64,000 nt of DNA. Origin: Escallonia rubra. Lineage: Eukaryota; Streptophyta; Magnoliopsida; Escalloniales; Escalloniaceae. Positions 48,496 to 59,509 of this stretch are shown here, one piece after another. Under the pieces are notes generated by a model. The model was not told the DNA's origin and made no database searches. It saw nothing but the letters and a program-made list of their open reading frames with translations. The translations under genes were made by a program, and so were the position numbers. How positions within the stretch are numbered: position 1 is the stretch's first letter; each line of letters opens with the position of its first letter. The DNA lies in assembly GCA_033065855.1 (NCBI GenBank), contig JAVXUO010000272.1, positions 124,001-188,000 on the forward strand, read 5' to 3'.

Positions 48496-50040
48496 AATAT
48501 CCTGTCTCACGTGAATAGAGTAATCTGGACTAAATTTATAACCTTGGACTGAATTCATCAGGCCCCCTATTGGTTACTTTTGTAATTTCTTGCGGCATTT
48601 TTGTCACTTCTAACCTTTTGCTGCAATGTCTCACTAAACTAAATTTATTGGCGACTATGGCTGTAGTCGTTCAAAACCATTGCGCAGTGAAATGAAGACA
48701 ATGATGCAAAAGAAGACAATGATGCAAGAGGAACTTTGCTGACTAATTTAAGACCCCCCTAAAAGACAACATTCTGTGTTAAAACCAATTAAGAGCAGTA
48801 CCGCTTGTTACCACAGCAACAAATCAGAACCTGAAAAGTCATACTCACCGGTAGGTCTTGAGGACTTGTTACCTCTTTTAAACAACAAATCAGAACCTGA
48901 AGGGCACAGTACCTCTTTTAAACAACAAATCTATGCTTGAGGTGTCATGGTGGGTCTTGAGGACTTGTTACCACCGCAACAAAAGACAGAAAAGTGAAAA
49001 GAGCTTCAACACCTTAAACCCTGCAGACTAGTCTACTTTAGTAGCTGCTGTCCAAGCTACTTAGTTGCAACTATGAATTGCAGATAAAGCTGAAGGCATG
49101 CTCTATTACTCTTACTGACCTTTATTTCAGGAACAGAGTGGGTAAGCAGATTGTTAGGAACACAATCTCGCGATAGACACATTAAGAACAAGCAATCAAA
49201 CACAGAGACACAATCTGAGAGAACGTCGCACCCATATGCACAAGTCAGATTTATAATGACAGTGTGAACTAAAGCGGGAGAATACATGGTATATATAGTT
49301 ATGCCCTTACCTTTAGCCATAAATTCAGGACATATATCAGTAGAGATCAATCTGGATCTATTTAGCTAAGAGAGTGAGATGAAACTCAAGATAGGGATAG
49401 AGAAAAAGAGCCCTGCTTTAATTGTTTGGAAAGCCAAAACCAAAAGCCTTACATCCTCCAGCGAGTACACTCCAACAGTATGGATTATTATAGCAATGAT
49501 GGCAAATGAATGTAACTACAACCAATCGACGCACTAAAACACATATACAGATTCACATGTCTAAAATAAAAGGCCTATTATCAATCTTAAGGATCGCTCA
49601 TTTGAAACTCTAAAGAGAAATTCCACTTGCTAGTCCTCTTTTTCACCAAGTTGGGTTTTTGCTGGCTCAGAGGAAGTAATTTAACTACTTGTGAGAACCA
49701 CAGCAAGTTGCTTACAGCCCGGTGACATTTTCAACGAGCCTCAGAGATCCTAAAATTAGTAGATGACATTGGCCAGCTTGTTCCTAGTGATTTCACAACC
49801 ACTAGCAAGTAATGTAAATTAGAGGTAAAACACTTGTCACAAAGCCTACTAATGAAAACAATAAACAAGTCCTGTATAAATACCAAGCGCCACTGAAGTA
49901 CATATGATCATAATAAACTCACTAAACATGCCAAAGCCCCCGATGGAAAAACAGAATACAGAAGGGGAAAAATCAGCAATAAATAAGAAAGAGCAGGCAG
50001 TAACGAAGTGAGATCTGAGTCTCCAGGTCACACTATAAAG

Positions 50041-50098
50041 ACAGAAGACAGAGTAGGAAGATAGAAGACAGAAGACAGAGTAGGAAGATAGAAGACGG
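50041..50098. repeat. 29-bp tandem repeat in CACTA element 1
   Basis: The unit beginning ACAGAAGACAGAGTAGGAAG and ending ATAGAAG occurs twice in tandem, immediately beyond the leader-like exon on the minus strand. Confidence 0.88.
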
Positions 50099-52146
50099 AG
50101 GGCAAATAGTTACCGAAATGGCGAATTGACAAAAGGCAGGGTTTGCCCGCGGTCGATTCCCTCGTCGACGTCTCTGGCAGAGGGATGTCGGCCGGTGCTG
50201 TGGAGTCTTCGTCAGTCACTCGCCGCCGTTGCCAACTCGCCGGTCACACGCCGTCGCCGGTCCTCTCTCGAATCTGGAACTGAAGGAAGAGAGAGAGAGC
50301 CGAAACCCTTGATTCAAGGAAAAGAGAGAGAGAGCCAGAGAAAGCTTTGTTTTGTTTTGTTTTTTTATGTTTATTATATGTTATTTTTTTATTTTTAATA
50401 ATTAGCAAAAATATTTTCCTCTTATAAAAAATTAAAATAATACCTTTATCGATGAAAATATTTCCGTCGGTAAAATCCGTCACTAAATTCCGTCGCTAAA
50501 TCATTTGCGACGGAAAATTCCGTCGCCTATTTTTCTTTCCCGCGCATTTTTTCCCTCCATCGTTTTTAGTGACGGAACCTAATTCCGTCGCCTAATTCCG
50601 TCGGCAAAGGTGACTTTTAGCGACGGAAACAGTTCCATCGCTAAATTCCGTCGCTAAAGAGCATTTTTCTTGTAGTGCGTCACCAGGGGTTCACGAATGT
50701 CGGTTCTCCTTTGGATTGTCAATTTCCATATTCGCGTTGCTTGCCCCACACAACGTCGCTCTACTTGTCTGAAAAGACTGACCACACAGTGTCGGCATGA
50801 TCAGAGAACACCCTTACCCTAGCCATCGGTCCAAAGCCCGTACTAAATCCCACTAGGGTGCGTCAAGAGATGCAGAGAGAACCTGACAGTGGTGGGGGAG
50901 AGTCGCAGCGCGCGACTGCCATGAGGATTAGACACGATGCCCTCCTAAGACCTGCTTTCGTCTCAGAGTGAGCTAGGGGCTATCGTCCTGGGGGCGCTTT
51001 ATGAGAGTGGCGCACGGACGTGGTGCCAACGGCACGAGTCAGGAGAGTGGTGCATGGGCATGGCGACATCAGTCGCGAGATAATACCTGCACATGACATG
51101 AGAGTGGCGCGCACGTGACGACTGTTGCGGAAGTGCATGGTCATCGTGCTGAGGGTACGTGGCGCATGAGCAATATTGCATGGGCCCGAGTGACTGGTAC
51201 GGAAGTTGGCGTCATGCCAGGGGCACGTGACGCATGAGCGGTGCATGAGCACGAGCGAGAGACGTCTCGGAGATTGTGAGTGAGCCGAGTACTGTGCGGT
51301 AATGTAATCGACGGTCAAGTTCAAGAGGGGTACTATTAGGGGTAGGTTGTGTGAGAATTGCTTGATGTGACACAAGAATAGGGAATGAAGTCACTAGTAA
51401 TGATAGAAGACGAAAGTGGGAGTGCGCGGCCCCAACGACGGACATCCCAGAGATAGTGCGCGGACATGGGTGATGAGTGTTGCGAAGACCGCGCGCGGCC
51501 ATGGGCGATGAGCGCCTTGGAACTGGAGCGCGGGCGATGGCTTGCGTCTTAGAGACGGCGCGCGACCGCAAACAACAGGCGTCCCAGAGTCTACGCTCAG
51601 GCTACAGTGGGTGTCGCAGACGACGCAAGGCCAAGGGAGAGTAAGCACACACTAGTGAATGAGGTGATCAACGCCACCAAGGGGAAAAGCACGCAGACCC
51701 CCAAGGGGCAAGGCCCGCCGACCCCCAAGGGGGAAGTCCCGCCGACCCTTTTAAGGGGAAGAAGACAAACCCCCAAAGGGGAAGGCCTGTCGACCCTGTA
51801 AGGGTAAGGTGGCCGACCTTCAAGGTGGAAGGCGGCCGACCCCCAAGGGGGGAGGCGTGCGGACCTCCAAGGGGGGAGCCAGTTGACCGACCATCGTCAA
51901 AAGAGTTCGCAGAAGTTAAGGTACACTGACATCGTCACGCTAGCGAACATAGTTGCGCAAAAATAATTTCTTAGCCACGGATAAATGTAAAAAAAGAAAA
52001 GCGAAAAAATGCACGTGACTTGAATATATGCATTTTGACCGGTTCGAAGCGTTAAAAATTTGACGGTTGATTATGGTGATGTGTCGGGCAAAACGGGACC
52101 CACTGTAGGGCCTTGGGTGCGATCAAAGCAGGTTTGGAACATGCGT

Positions 52147-52756
52147 TAGATTTTGCGTGAGTACAAATTGCATCATAATTACGTTGGGGTTTAGCATTTG
52201 CCAAATTGCTCGTATAAGGTATGAGAGTTCTTATATTTTTACTGAGGTAAGGATTGACTTATTCAATTCACTATGTATATTGCCGAAAAGTATGTCGTTG
52301 GATGGGGTTTTTAGCCTCTTTACTTGAACCATGGGTGTATCAAATGCTCTTAATAACAGTTGCCTTGAGCAGAGACATCGTACGTGCAAATTTGTATATA
52401 TTTGGAGTGTTAGAACCATATTTTTCTTTTTGGTCGGAAGTCCTTTTATTTCATTAAGTGCAAATTAGAACCATATATTTAGTGACCAATGCCTGTTAGT
52501 ATATGGACCAACTGAGCGGTCGCAGTGCCATGCTACAACCTTGGTTACCACTAAAATTAGACCGTTAGGATATTTAACGAACGTGAACCACTTTACATTT
52601 CTCACTACAAATATATGCAAACTGACTAAAACTGAAAGGTGACAATGAAAGGAAATTAACATTCAGCACCCCTTTGCAAGGGGCCCTGAAACAAAAGTTA
52701 ATCACCTAACCCATCAGCAGCACCAATTTCACTTTGCATTAACATCTGAGAGTCAC
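52147..52756. other. 3' flank of the receptor-like pseudokinase gene
   Basis: This 0.6-kb stretch lies between LTR copy D and the stop codon of the receptor-like gene and should hold its 3' UTR. No other gene is recognised. Confidence 0.5.
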
Positions 52757-55700
52757 TTATGAGGTCATACCTCCCCCAGCAATGGTCCTCATTTTTTCGT
52801 ACACATCCAGCATGGATGGCCTCCGATCTGGAGAGGACTGAACGCATTTGCAGGCAATCATGAGGAACTGAGTGATCTCATCTTCAAATCCCTGCCCAAG
52901 CAAAGACTTGTCGATTGCATCGTATAAACCCGCAAAGTTACTCAAAGTACCACCAGAATTATTGCATAAAAGAATCAGTTTATTAGGTTCCTCTCTTGTA
53001 ACCAACTCAAGAAGCACGATGCCGAATCCGTATACGTCCTTCTTATCACAACCCAAAACCCAAGTTTCTCCATTGACGAGAGGTGTTCTACTTGAAACAG
53101 CGAAATTTGAACTCATGACGGCAGCCTCCCCGAAATTTGATAGCTTTGTCTCAAAACTATGATCTAGTAAGATACATTCTGAGCTAATGTTTTGATGAAC
53201 TACCTGAAGATTTTTGTTATTATGGAGCCATGCGAGGCCTCTACCTAGCCCGACCGCAATTTTAACTCTCACAGGCCATTCCATGATGTTCGTGTCACCC
53301 TCCACTGGATGTAGCCACTCATGGAGGTTACCGTTTTGCATATATTTATAAACCAAAAGTCTCTCTTTCAAGTGGATGGAGAAACCTATCAATGGCATCA
53401 AATTGCTATGCCTTAACCTCCCTATTGTCATTACCTCTGAGATGAACTTCTTTTCTGAGCGTTTCGATTTACTGAACCTCTTGACGGCTAGGATCCAACC
53501 ATTTGGGAGCGACGCCTTGTACATGGTGCCCAGTTTTCCTATCCTATTTGCTTCATTGAAATTGTTGGTTGCCTTCTCGAGCTCTGCAAACTGAATTCTC
53601 GTTGCAAACTTCTCCAGCAAATAGATCTGCTATCAATGTACCCATCATCGTTGTCAGTTCTCAAAGTACGCAAGATTCATGCGGATGAATAAAATTTTTT
53701 TTTTGTAGTATCTAGACTTCAATAAACCAAGACGAAGATGCCAACTTAGTCTTGTATTTAGTGAAACGTCCTCCTGATTCAAGGTTCAAGTCTCATCAGG
53801 AGATACAAAAGCTCGGGACGTTGAGGCATGTTAGACTAGAAATGGTTCCATGACGTAATAAAGACCAAGTTACATACAAAGATGGGAAAATTAGCTTGTT
53901 ATGTAGTCAGGGGAATCCTATTCATGCCTGGAACAAAATCGGATGTGGAATTCTCGTTCCTATCTTGTATGCATCAGGGGAGGGTGGATTGGGGAGTGAC
54001 AGTCTACTACACATAATACACAAAAATCGCTGCTGAGGCACCAGAGATACTTGGCTTAAGTTGCCTGCGGGGAAAAGAGGATCATGTCCCTATATGTATA
54101 TACATATATACATATGGGGGGACCGATTCACATCTATCAGTGAAAAAATAATTATTTTTCCAACTGTAATCTAGTCGTACACTACAAGTTGTGGACGACT
54201 CAGATTTGATATATTTTTACACTAACTGCTATACTTAGTAGCGGTTAAGGGTCCATGAACGGACAGACAGCTCAAATCCGACTTGATTCCCAATAAAATT
54301 TTTTGGGGGGGGGGGGTGGGTGGGTGGGGAAGGAGAAAGCCTAACCGCTACTAAGGGTTCGTTTGACAAAAAAAAAATTTTGGTTTTCAGTTTTTAAAGA
54401 GTAGTTTTTTAAAGAGCAGCTTAATTTTTTTTTTTTTATAAAAACAAGTGGGTGTTTGATAACCGAGTTTTTTTTTTTTGTGTGTTTGGTAACCCTTTTT
54501 ATTTTGACTTTTTTTTTTGGTGGTTTGCGGTGGCGGTGGTGGGGCGTAGCGGTGGTGGTGGTGGTGGCGGTGGCGGTGGCCGGCGGCCGGAGGTGGCTGC
54601 CGGCAGTCTCCGGCGGTGGTTGCCGGCGGTGGTCTCCTGAGGTGGCTGCCGGCGGTGGGAGGGTGGTGGTGGTGGTCTAAGAAAAAAAAACCAAAAGTGA
54701 AAAAAAAAAACCAGTTTTTGGAGTTTTTTTTTTTACTCTTCATTTTAAAAACTGGTTTTTAAACTTAACAAATAATTGGTTACCAAACGCTCCTTTTTTT
54801 TTCAATTTTTAAAACTGAAAAAAAAAAGAGGAAATTTTTTTTTTCAAACTGGCCCTAAGTATAGCAGTTAGACGAGGAGCTAGATAATTCTAGCGTTAAA
54901 AATGGAACAGCTCCCATATATGCATAAAATGCATATCATATATACATATATATACTAATATACATGTCGCTATACATAGAGAGAAAGAGAGAGAGAGTTT
55001 GCCTTATTATCCTCCACGCTTGTTGGCTGTCGGCTTCTCTGACTTTTCGCTTGTTTCATTTTCTTCTTCATCCGGATTATCATCTTCTTTACAAAAACAG
55101 TGGGCAAAATATACCAAGTAACTGCAAACGCCACAACGGTAGCGATTGCCCAGCCAACCAGCATCCCTCTTAGAAGAGAATCACGATAATCAGTGTTTGC
55201 CTTGCAGCGTTTTAAAGGATATCCACAGAGCCCCTGATTTTTTGCATAGTCATCTGCGGTGATTGTAACATCAGGAGAAAACGTAGGTACGGGACCTGAT
55301 AAGCGGTTGTTAGCAACACTGAATGTCTTGATCTTACCAAGCATACCCACTTCTTGTGGAATATGACCCTCTAACCGATTGTTTTCAAGTTTGAGGACAT
55401 TGAGGTACCTTAACTTTCCGATGCTTATGGGTATTTCACCAGAGATATCGTTGTGCGATAGATCAAGATACGTAACGTATGGGATCATTTCTGAGATGTC
55501 GGACGGGATTGATCCAAAGAGCGCGTTGCCTGAAAGGTCTAGACCTTTCAGACTTGAACACATTTCTAACCCTCGCGGGAAACTGCCTTTGAGTCCCCTG
55601 CCTGAAAGCCAGAGGTTCAACACCTTGTTTCCGTCTGGCTGCCCGCATTCGACGCCTTCATACCCGCAGATAGAACCTTCGGTGCGACTGTTAAAATCCC

Positions 55701-55848
55701 AAGAAGAGCCTAAGAAATTGAGAGGGTCTTGCAATGAGTCCATGAAGGATTTTAAGCAATCTACATCGCTGCTACGACCATTAGTACACAGCAAAATGAA
55801 GACCAAGGCATGGGTAACAAGAGTAGGATATCTTGGATAATGCGCCAT
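52757..55848 (-). CDS. LRR receptor-like pseudokinase (BIR family)
   Basis: Two exons: 55848 to 55003 (or 54976) and 53626-52757; about 571 or 580 aa. Order: signal peptide (residues 1 to about 27, LVTHALVFILLC), LRR N-terminal cap (SWDFNSRTEGSICGYEGVEC), four to five LRRs (to about residue 210), membrane span near 228-250 (LVGWAIATVVAFAVTWYIL), basic stretch, kinase-like domain from about 288. Numbering with the 55003 donor: ATP-site Lys331 (LAVKRF) is kept. The glycine loop is weak (IGKLGTMYKA), the HRD motif is HQN (426-428), DFG is NFG (446-448), and the activation segment is short with no APE. Loss of both catalytic Asp residues argues for a pseudokinase. BIR proteins hold co-receptors such as BAK1 in check; that role is inferred. 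Donor: GC at 55002 (AAG/GCAAAC) or GT at 54975 (CTAT/GTATAG), both in frame. The alternative upstream ATG at 55914 is less likely since the signal peptide follows 55848. Confidence 0.9.
54304..54330 (+). other. G-run with G-quadruplex potential
   Basis: More than ten consecutive G residues are followed by three GGG-T units and GGGG. Four or more runs of three G with single-T loops fit a G-quadruplex on the plus strand (the non-template strand is minus for the gene). It sits 25 bp from the MITE at 54355. Confidence 0.7.
54355..54855. mobile_element. PIF/Harbinger-like MITE, copy 2
   Basis: The ends GGGTTCGTTTGAC and TTTCAAACTGGCCC are inverted repeats; TAA flanks both sides (54352-54354, 54856-54858). 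The interior has poly-A/T and a GGTGG/GCCGGC core, the reverse complement of the core in copy 1 (7034-7456). The interrupted hairpin arm around it shows the target without the insert, which confirms the 3-bp duplication. It lies in the intron of the receptor-like gene. Confidence 0.9.
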
Positions 55849-55880
55849 TTCGGTTGTACAAAACTGCCATAACCAGCAAG

Positions 55881-55890
55881 GTATATAATC
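55881..55890 (-). promoter_or_regulatory. Possible TATA box of the receptor-like gene
   Basis: The minus strand reads GATTATATAC about 35 bp upstream of the start codon at 55848. Such a short distance would give a very short leader, so this is tentative. Confidence 0.3.
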
Positions 55891-56956
55891 AGGCTCGTAA
55901 TCTGAATGAGTCAAAAGATTATACTGACTAGCGGAATTTCGAGGAGTTTACTTCTTAAACCAAAGGATACGGGTCAAGCATGTAATGAATACTTTTCTGC
56001 CTTTCTGCGGCGACAATTAAGTATCTTAAACATTTTCAATAGTTTTTTAATTAATATTTTCGGCGATAATTTTTACAACAATTTTTAACATCACTAAACA
56101 AAAGTTATTAAAAATATTTATCGACAACTATTTTTCGTTTTATAGGAGATTCTAGGTATCTTCTTACAGGCTGGGTAACAGCCAAAGTTTTTCCTCCTTC
56201 TATCCAGGTTCTCCGTATCTTCTGGCATGAAAAAACTTTGGCCGCCATCCTTTTTTTTGTTTGAAATGGACTTTGGTTGCTATCCTGATTTTAGGAAAAC
56301 AGTTACAACCTCTAATATAAAGGTTACTAATGATCGTTAAATATTTATAATGGCTTTTATTTAATAACGTTGAAAAAGTGTCTTAAAAATTGTCGCTGAA
56401 AATATTAACAAAAATGCCAGTAACTATATATAATGATCATTAACTATAATTATAAGTACGAGAGTTTATTGCTATCTCTAGAATAATAGCAATAAGAGAA
56501 AAAAAATCTTGTTATAAGCCGTGTCAATAAAAGAGGATGGCAATGTCAAAGGATGTTTTAAAAGGAATATTTTATTTTTACTACACAAGTGGACAAATTT
56601 GCTAAATTCTCTCTCATGAGTAGCACAAATTTAGGCGAACTAGTACATTTTTGAGTGAATTTTTTAAAATAACACGGGATAAATGTGTTGCAATAACACT
56701 GATATTCCGGAAAAAAGAAAACGGGTTGATACAGCCACAGGCTCACGCAATATGTACACTAATCCTAAACTATAATCTTATGTACAAAATATTAGTACAC
56801 CAACAACCACTGTGCATGGCCAGGCGAGCCCAACGGGTTGATACAGCCACAGGCTCACGCAAGAATCATTAGCTTAATACTACAAGGAGGAAACATTAGA
56901 AGTTCTCTCCGTCTAGATTCAAACTATATGCTAGTGACTTTAACTGTTCATCTCCG
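55891..56956. other. Intergenic region between the receptor-like gene and PG3
   Basis: The stretch holds the foldback element at 56050-56425 and the PG3 3' flank. A 27-bp sequence containing GGTTGATACAGCCACAGGC occurs twice (about 56723 and 56834). No gene is recognised. Confidence 0.5.
56050..56425. repeat. AT-rich foldback repeat
   Basis: The left arm (about 56050-56130) and the reverse complement of about 56340-56425 match over about 80 bp, for example TTAATATTTTCGGCGA against TTAATATTTTCAGCGA. The loop of about 210 bp includes weaker pairing around GCCAAAG. The ends and a target duplication were not found, so the element class is unknown. Confidence 0.6.
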
Positions 56957-58671
56957 CTACAGACAGCTTGTAGGCTCAACTAAGCCAGAACTAGTTCCTC
57001 CGGCATTGGCGCAGGATGCTGCGGCTGGCTGATTCTGGTATGTGAGCTTTACATCTTCCAACCTAATGCCGGTGCATGGACTGTTCCTACTACAGTCAAA
57101 TTTCACTGCAACTTGTGTTGCTGATGTTCCGTGGATGTCCTGGTAGGTTACATCTCTAACTTTTACACCCGAAACCTGTGGGAATAGGAGGAAAAGCCAA
57201 TCCAATCAACATATATTTCACGTTGAGCTGTGTGTAATCTGTGTAAATGAAGAGTATCCTTGGTAGAGTCATACCTGACCGGGGCAATTTAAGTTGTGAG
57301 GGCAGTAATTTTGGTCGATAACGATAGGGTTTTGGACATTAATCATGACAGCATGCTGGAAAAGAACGCCCTGAACAAATCCAGAGCTAGGTCGACCCCA
57401 TGCCTTTATCCTCAAACCATTCTGTGTACCCTTAAAAGTAACTGTTTTAATCGTCACGTTCTGCACACCAGCTTCTTGCAAATCCTTGCCTAGACTCCCA
57501 ATGCTGCAACACCCACAAATTATCTTAGGCGAAACTACAAGTATTGTTAAAGGATTTATCTTTAATTGCCACAGTCTCGTGATCTATCTCGTGATCTACT
57601 ACACACCATTTTAATGACAGTAATGATATAAACTCACCTAATGCCGTGCCCAGGACCGCAAACAACATTTTCTATCCACAAATTGGCAGTTCCAGGGCCA
57701 ATGGAGACACAGTCATCACCTGTACTGATCTTAGATCTCAAAATTGTGACTCCGGATGATAGTTGTACGTGAATGCCGTCCGTGTTGGGGCTAGTGCCTG
57801 ATGCCAAGACTTTCACTCCCTGCATCTTCACGTTTCGGCAACCATTGATCACAATGTGAAACATTTGGCTGTTTAGTGAAGTTAAGCCACTAATCACGAT
57901 GTTGTTCGAGTTGACAAAGCCCAGTGTCTGCAAATGCACATGGTGAGTATGAAATTCCAGGTTTGACTGACAACAAAATATTAGGACATCGCTTTAGGAA
58001 AAGGAAAATTTTTCCTAGTATAATAACGTTGTTCAAGGCAGTTGACAATTTTGAAGCGGACTGATGTAGTAAGTCCATATGTTTCTATATCGAAAAAATT
58101 ATACTTTTACGGCATGACCTAATTCTTTTTTTCAGTAAATTATGGCATGACCAATATCGAGTACACTAAGGCAAAGAAGAAATGGTTTCATATATGTTGA
58201 GGCTAGAAATAACAGTTGATGCATTTGTCATACCGTAGCTCCACTCGGGCAAAGCTTGCTGGAGGTTTTGCATGCCCATAGACCAGTGCCTTGACCGTCA
58301 AGAATGCCACCGCTAATGGTTACTCCGTTGACACCCTCGAATAGGATCCAATTTCCAACACTCCTGAGTGCATTGTAATCGGAAGGAGCCACAAGGGTGC
58401 CATCGATACGAATCATGATCGCCTTATTCTGGCAGGCACCACGAAAATGTACCTGCTGAACGAAGTATCTTCCTGGCGGCACATATATCGTTGCCGGCCT
58501 TGGCGAGCCGCAAGCTGCAGCCCATGCACTAATTAATGACTTGGTTGAGTCTGTCTTGCCGTCTGGTTTGGCTCCTAAACTTAAAACGTTATACGTTACC
58601 GGAATTGCTAATGATGTATTGAAGAAGTTGAGGACAAGCGCAATAACAAGGAAACTAATGTGTTTCGCCAT
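56957..58671 (-). CDS. GH28 polygalacturonase, PG3
   Basis: Four exons on the minus strand: 58671-58234, 57927-57638, 57503-57275 and 57175-56957; 391 aa; GT-AG introns; same structure as PG1 and PG2. The signal peptide is residues 1 to about 22 ([16 protein letters not shown]). GH28 signatures are complete: NTD (194-196), GDD (216-218), GHG (239-241), RIK (274-276). The protein is expected to be secreted and to hydrolyse pectin; its substrate mode (endo or exo) is not known. The exon 2 sequence ([16 protein letters not shown]) is closest to the common plant PG consensus, so PG3 may be the least changed of the three. It lies 13.8 kb from PG2, pushed apart by the LTR, CACTA and receptor-like gene. 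Confidence 0.95.
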
Positions 58672-58763
58672 ATATATTCCTTACGTCCAAGAGAGAAAGA
58701 GGGGGGTGGGGGGGTATGAGATTGTGTTAGGGCTTGGTGACGAGTTGAAGAGGTTTAAATTGG

Positions 58764-58772
58764 TATTTATAG
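58764..58772 (-). promoter_or_regulatory. TATA box of PG3
   Basis: The minus strand reads CTATAAATA about 93 bp upstream of the start codon, a strong TATA consensus and the same as in PG2. Confidence 0.6.
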
Positions 58773-59509
58773 AGGTTTTGGGTGCATAATATCTCTGGTA
58801 CTTGTGTGTATCCGCCAATCTGTGTTGAACCAGCAACATGGGCCGAAATGGTGATGCTTCTTTACGGTCAGTACACTCATTGTAACGAAACTTGAACAAA
58901 TGATCTTGATGCTACTTTGGCTAAAAGGGCATGAACTTTTGGTTTTGCTCTTATTCTAACTGATAAAGTACAAGGGACGTACGTGAAACTTAGAGAGGTA
59001 GCGGTCTAAGCTACTAATCATTCATGGATCAGGCCACTTTCTCCCCCATTTGTTTCCTTTAAGCGCAAGTTTAGTGCCTGTAAGCTACCTCTCTAAGCTA
59101 CTAATCATTCATGAATCCCTTTAACTACATTTTTGTTGATGAAAAGAAAAAGGCGAGATCCATGTGAGCCTCAACAGTGGACTCTACACCACTTCTGTGA
59201 ACCGCATTTATACAGAAATGGATCTCCTGTTTGCCAAAACAAAAAAGAAATGGATCGCCGGCATTGGAAATTTTTTTGCTGCACACCAAGGAGCAGCGTC
59301 AAGCTGCTACCATTCCACGTGGCAGCACGTTATTGGTCCAGCGTCAAGGCCATGCTCCTCGCACGTGATCGGGTTGGCTGGAGTGAGATAACGGACGTTA
59401 TGCATGTCCCTGAAATTCTGGAGAGAAGAATAATCAGCAAGCAGTTTGTTTCTCTCTCTCTCTCTAATCACCTAGCAGTATGTTTCTCTCTCTATCTCTT
59501 CCTTCCCGT
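58773..59509. other. Upstream region of PG3
   Basis: This holds distal PG3 promoter sequence. GTAAGCTACCTCTCTAAGCTAC-like text recurs in inverted form (about 58998 and 59078). CT-rich DNA (59451-59500) precedes the CACTA element. No gene is recognised. Confidence 0.5.

Larger units (their letters stand above)
47198..50677 (-). mobile_element. Non-autonomous CACTA element 1 (3.48 kb)
   Basis: The ends are CACTACAAGAAAA and TTTTCTTGTAGTG, the CACTA signature, with a 3-bp duplication CGT (47195-47197, 50678-50680). About 450 bp at the left end and 220 bp at the right end are packed with GCGACGGAA and TTCCGTCGC in both orientations, the subterminal motif expected for transposase binding. No transposase (TNP2-type) frame exists, so it depends on another copy. 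On the minus strand a leader-like exon (about 50340-50110, then GTAACT) and a short acidic last exon (48057-47989) suggest a decayed host transcript unit. Orientation is given by that exon. Confidence 0.93.
46768..52141 (+). mobile_element. Solo-LTR-like fossil, copy D, split by a CACTA element
   Basis: It starts TAATGCCAAG and ends GGTTTGGAACA, with a slightly diverged 5-bp flank (GGCGT at 46763-46767, TGCGT at 52142-52146). The CACTA element at 47198-50677 sits inside it; without that insert the LTR is about 1.9 kb. TATA-like CTATTTACAGG is near 47131. Internal short repeats (CCCCCAAGGGG) lie at about 51680-51890. It is older than copies A and B by the state of its ends, and older than the CACTA insertion. 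Confidence 0.7.
54222..54871. repeat. 26-bp inverted repeat interrupted by a MITE
   Basis: The left arm (54222-54247, CTAACTGCTATACTTAGTAG then CGGTTA) pairs with 54342-54354 plus 54859-54871. The PIF/Harbinger-like MITE lies inside the right arm and broke it. Without the insertion it would form a hairpin with about 94 bases of loop. It lies in the intron of the receptor-like gene. Confidence 0.8.

Noticed and set aside
44124-52141. Copies C and D as the two LTRs of one element
   Set aside because: The 0.6-kb gap has no retroelement features, and their flanking target sequences differ; separate solo copies explain the data better.
55849-55914. Upstream ATG at 55914 as the start of the receptor-like protein
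   Set aside because: It would put 22 extra residues in front of a clear signal peptide beginning at 55848.
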